A DNA stretch of 64,000 nt from Polaribacter ponticola. Lineage in GTDB: Bacteria; Bacteroidota; Bacteroidia; Flavobacteriales; Flavobacteriaceae. The stretch lies in contig NZ_JAOSLC020000002.1 in the NCBI RefSeq assembly GCF_026191475.2, positions 743,501 to 807,500 of the forward strand, read 5' to 3'. The position numbers and the translations under genes were made by a program. Of the stretch, positions 61,146-64,000 are shown in pieces; within the stretch, counting starts at the first letter, position 1, and the number at the start of each line of letters is the position of its first letter. Below the pieces are notes generated by a model, which was not told the DNA's origin, did no database searches, and saw only the letters and a list, made by a program, of their open reading frames with translations.

Positions 61146-64000
61146 ATGAAAAAAATTATTTTTTTGGCTATTTGCGTCTTCTTTTCTGCAAATGCCAAAG
61201 TTAATGCACAAAAAAACCTACCAAAGTTTCTAACGAATATTTTAGCGCTATAAAATGGAGAAATATTGGTCCTTTTAGAGGAGGAAGAAGTGCTGCTGTT
61301 ACTGGAGTAAACAGCAAAGCTAACTTATTTTATATGGGTGCAACTGGTGGTGGTGTATGGAAAACCACAGATGCAGGTAATACTTGGCAAAATATTTCTG
61401 ACGGATTTTTTGGAGGTTCAGTAGGTGCTGTAGCGGTTTCTGAATCTGATAATAATGTTATTTATGTTGGAATGGGAGAAAAAACAGTTCGTGGAAATGT
61501 TTCTTCTGGAGATGGAATTTGGAAATCTGAAAACGCTGGTAAAACATGGAAACATATTGGATTAAAAAACTCTAGACATATTCCTAGAATGAGAATTCAT
61601 CCAAAAAATTCTGATATTGTTTTTGCAGGTGTTTTAGGAGATTTATACAAACCAACCCAAGAGAGAGGTGTTTATAAATCTATAGATGGTGGAAAAAATT
61701 GGAAACGTGTTTTATTTTCTGATGAAAACTCTGGAGTTGTAGATTTAATAATCGACCCAAATAATCCAAGAATTTTATTTGCCACTACTTGGGATGTTCG
61801 TAGAACTCCTTATAGTTTGTCTTCTGGAGGAAAAGGCTCTGCTCTTTGGAAAAGTATAGATGAAGGTGAAACTTGGACAAATATTTCTAAAAACAAAGGT
61901 TTGCCAAAGGGTATTTGGGGAATTGCTGGAGTTACAGTTTCACCTGTAAATTCTGATATCGTTTATGCTTTAATAGAAAATAAAAAAGGTGGTGTTTATA
62001 AATCTTTAGACGCAGGAAAAACCTGGAGATTGATTAATTCTGAAAGAAAATTACGTCAAAGAGCTTGGTATTACACTCGTTTGTATGCAGATACACAAGA
62101 TGAAGATATTTTATATGTTTTAAATGTTCGTTATCATAAATCTACAGATGGTGGTAAAACATATAAAACGTACAATGCTCCTCATGGAGATCATCATGAT
62201 TTATGGATTGCTAAAAATAACAATCAAAGAATGATTATTGGTGATGATGGAGGGGCTCAAATTTCTTATGATGCTGGAGAGAATTGGAGTACTTATATGA
62301 ATCAACCAACTTCGCAATTTTATAGAGTTACAACAGACAATCATTTCCCTTATAGAATTTTAGCTGCACAACAAGATAATTCTACTGTTAGAATTTCTCA
62401 CAGAACTAATGGTAGATTTATAACAGAATCTGATTGGAGTTCAACTGCTGGTGGAGAAAGTGCTCATATTGCTGTAGATCCATTAAATAATGATATTGTT
62501 TATGGAGGAAGTTATGGTGGCTTACTAACCAGAAAAAATCATAAAACAAACGAAACTCGAGCAATAAATGTTTGGCCAGATGATCCTATGGGTCATGGAG
62601 CAGAAGATTTTAAATATCGTTTTCAATGGAATTTCCCAATTTTCTTTTCACCTAATAATAAAAAACGATTGTATGCAGCTTCTAATCATTTACATATTAC
62701 AGAAAATGAAGGGCAATCTTGGAAAGTAATTAGTCCAGATTTAACTAGAAACGACCCAAAAACATTAAAATCATCTGGAGGTCCAATTACACAAGATAAT
62801 ACTGGTGTAGAGTATTATGGAACCATTTTCGCTGCTACAGAATCTGCTTTAGAACCAGGTTTAATTTACACAGGTTCAGATGATGGTTTAGTACATGTTT
62901 CTAAAAATAATGGTGAAAACTGGGAAAACATCACTCCTAAAAAAATACCAGAATGGATGATGATTAATTGTATAGAAGTAGATCCTTTTACAAAAGGTGG
63001 TGCTTATATTGTGGGTACACAATATAAAACTGGAGATTACAAACCTTACATCTACAAAACAGAAAATTATGGTAAATCATGGAAACTAATTACAAACGGA
63101 ATTGCTGAGGAAGATTTTACAAGAGCTTTAAGAGCAGATCCCAAACGTAAAGGTTTATTATATGCAGGTACAGAAAGAGGTATGTATATTTCATTTAATC
63201 ATGGTAAAAACTGGCAATCTTTTAGACAAAATTTACCTGTTGTACCTATAACAGATTTAACCATTAAAGACGATAATTTAATAGCAGCAACTCAAGGACG
63301 ATCTCTTTGGATTATTGACGATTTAACTCCTTTACATCAACTTAATACAGTAGAAAAAGAAAATATAGTTTTACACAAACCTAAAGATGCTTATAATTTA
63401 TCTGGTGGAAATGGTAGGACTTCCAAAACTGCAGGAACAAATCATCCTGGAGGTGTAGCAATTAATTATTTTATCAAAAAAACGGAAGAAAAAGATACAA
63501 TTTCTATTACATTTTATGATATAGATAATAATCACATAAAAACATTTAGTACTAAACCTAATAAAGAAAAAAGGGGGTAAACTAAAAGTTGATGATGGAA
63601 ATAATATTTTTTACTGGAATATGATGTATAATGGTGCAGAATCTATTAAGGGTATGATTTTATGGTGGGCATCTTTATCTGGACCAATGGCTTTGCCTGG
63701 AGAATATAAAGTTGAATTAAAAGTAAATGATGTAAAAAAAACTAAGAATTTTTCGATTGTAAAAAATCCAATTTCTGAAGCTTCTGAAAATGATATGAAA
63801 GTTCAATTTGATTTTATTAATGATATCAACCAAAAAATGACTGAAATTCATAAAGCATTAAAAAATGTGAAGAAAGTTAGGGCTCAAGTTGGTGTGTTAA
63901 AGAAGTCTATTAAAGACAAAAAGAAGTATAAAGAAATTCTTGATTTTACTGATAAATTAGTAAAAGATATGACTAAAATTGAAGAAACTTTATACCAAAC
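61146..64000 (+). pseudogene. Secreted Asp-box (BNR/VPS10-like) repeat protein, two frameshifts, 3' end outside window
   Basis: ATG 61146 encodes a signal peptide (MKKIIFLAICVFFSANAKVNAQ) and then goes out of frame at the A7 run 61210-61216. Adding one A gives KKPTKVSNEYFSAIKWRNIGPFRGGRSAAVTGV and the long frame. It then has at least ten Asp-box motifs (SxDxGxTW type): TTDAGNTW, SENAGKTW, SIDGGKNW, SIDEGETW, SLDAGKTW, SYDAGENW, SKNNGENW, TENYGKSW, SFNHGKNW and a weaker one, forming propeller blades as in sortilin-like/BNR proteins. A second break occurs at 63567-63577 (A6 G5). The rest reads KLKVDDGNNIFYWNMMYNGAES and a coiled-coil end (ALKNVKKVRAQVGVLKKSIKD), continuing past the edge. Exact function is unknown. 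Confidence 0.72.

Overview
This is a chromosomal window from a marine-type member of the Flavobacteriaceae (Bacteroidota), most like Polaribacter or Tenacibaculum. The base composition is very AT-rich. The family markers are the SprA gliding/type IX secretion (T9SS) protein, T9SS sorting domains, a two-subunit-III cytochrome oxidase operon, bacterial GH3-family acyl-adenylases, and promoters of the TTG-N17-23-TAnnTTTG type. No rRNA, tRNA, CRISPR array, transposase or prophage was seen.

Layout. 1-3.3 kb: 3' end of sprA, gcvH, a VanZ-like gene and a broken tonB-type gene. 3.6-7.7 kb: small stress or storage proteins (YwqK-like, dodecin, DUF1304), MscS channel, tsaB, tolC. 7.9-12.9 kb: a minus-strand respiratory block (ctaB, two cox3, subunit IV, a thioredoxin-like protein, SCO, DUF420 and a CxxC membrane protein) for building and copper-loading a heme-copper oxidase. 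13.2-20.1 kb: MOSC protein, enoyl-CoA hydratase, an unusual leuS, a lipoprotein, fabD. 20.4-27.3 kb: a queuosine-precursor transporter, a DUF547 protein, and an arsenosugar biosynthesis cluster (AhpD-like protein, ArsS, ArsM, rhodanese, TIGR04282 glycosyltransferase, a DM13-like secreted protein, purine nucleoside phosphorylase). 27.3-33.2 kb: hydrolase and outer-membrane protein, a TolB-like/TPR/AraC regulator, PiT phosphate transporter, sterol-desaturase-like protein. 33.3-38.6 kb: a 1771-residue T9SS surface protein. 38.8-50.8 kb: a BamA/D15-like barrel, lipoprotein, universal stress protein, GH113-like lipoprotein, and a plus-strand operon with an FAD oxidoreductase, a NapH/NosR-like ferredoxin and three glycosyltransferases. 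50.9-64 kb: LacI regulator with HAD phosphatase, nitrilase, DUF2797, GH3, prenyl synthase, rlmN, queA, aroA, and a truncated Asp-box repeat protein.

Most unusual points. (1) leuS encodes a LeuRS of 1073 residues with about 130 extra residues at the entry to the CP1 editing domain. The extra segment looks like a DUF559 (Vsr/PD-(D/E)XK-type) nuclease domain, and its downstream junction is encoded by a copy of the palindromic repeat that otherwise sits between genes around the arsenosugar cluster. (2) The arsenosugar cluster is long and studded with these repeats. (3) A CslA-like beta-glycan synthase gene lies near a GH113-like beta-mannanase-type lipoprotein gene, suggesting a mannan-like exopolysaccharide locus.

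Quality warning. At least 13 genes are broken by one-base length changes, almost all in runs of 6-8 A or T and nearly always one base too short. The pattern is that of homopolymer errors in the assembly, not of gene decay. I give the full inferred spans of these genes.
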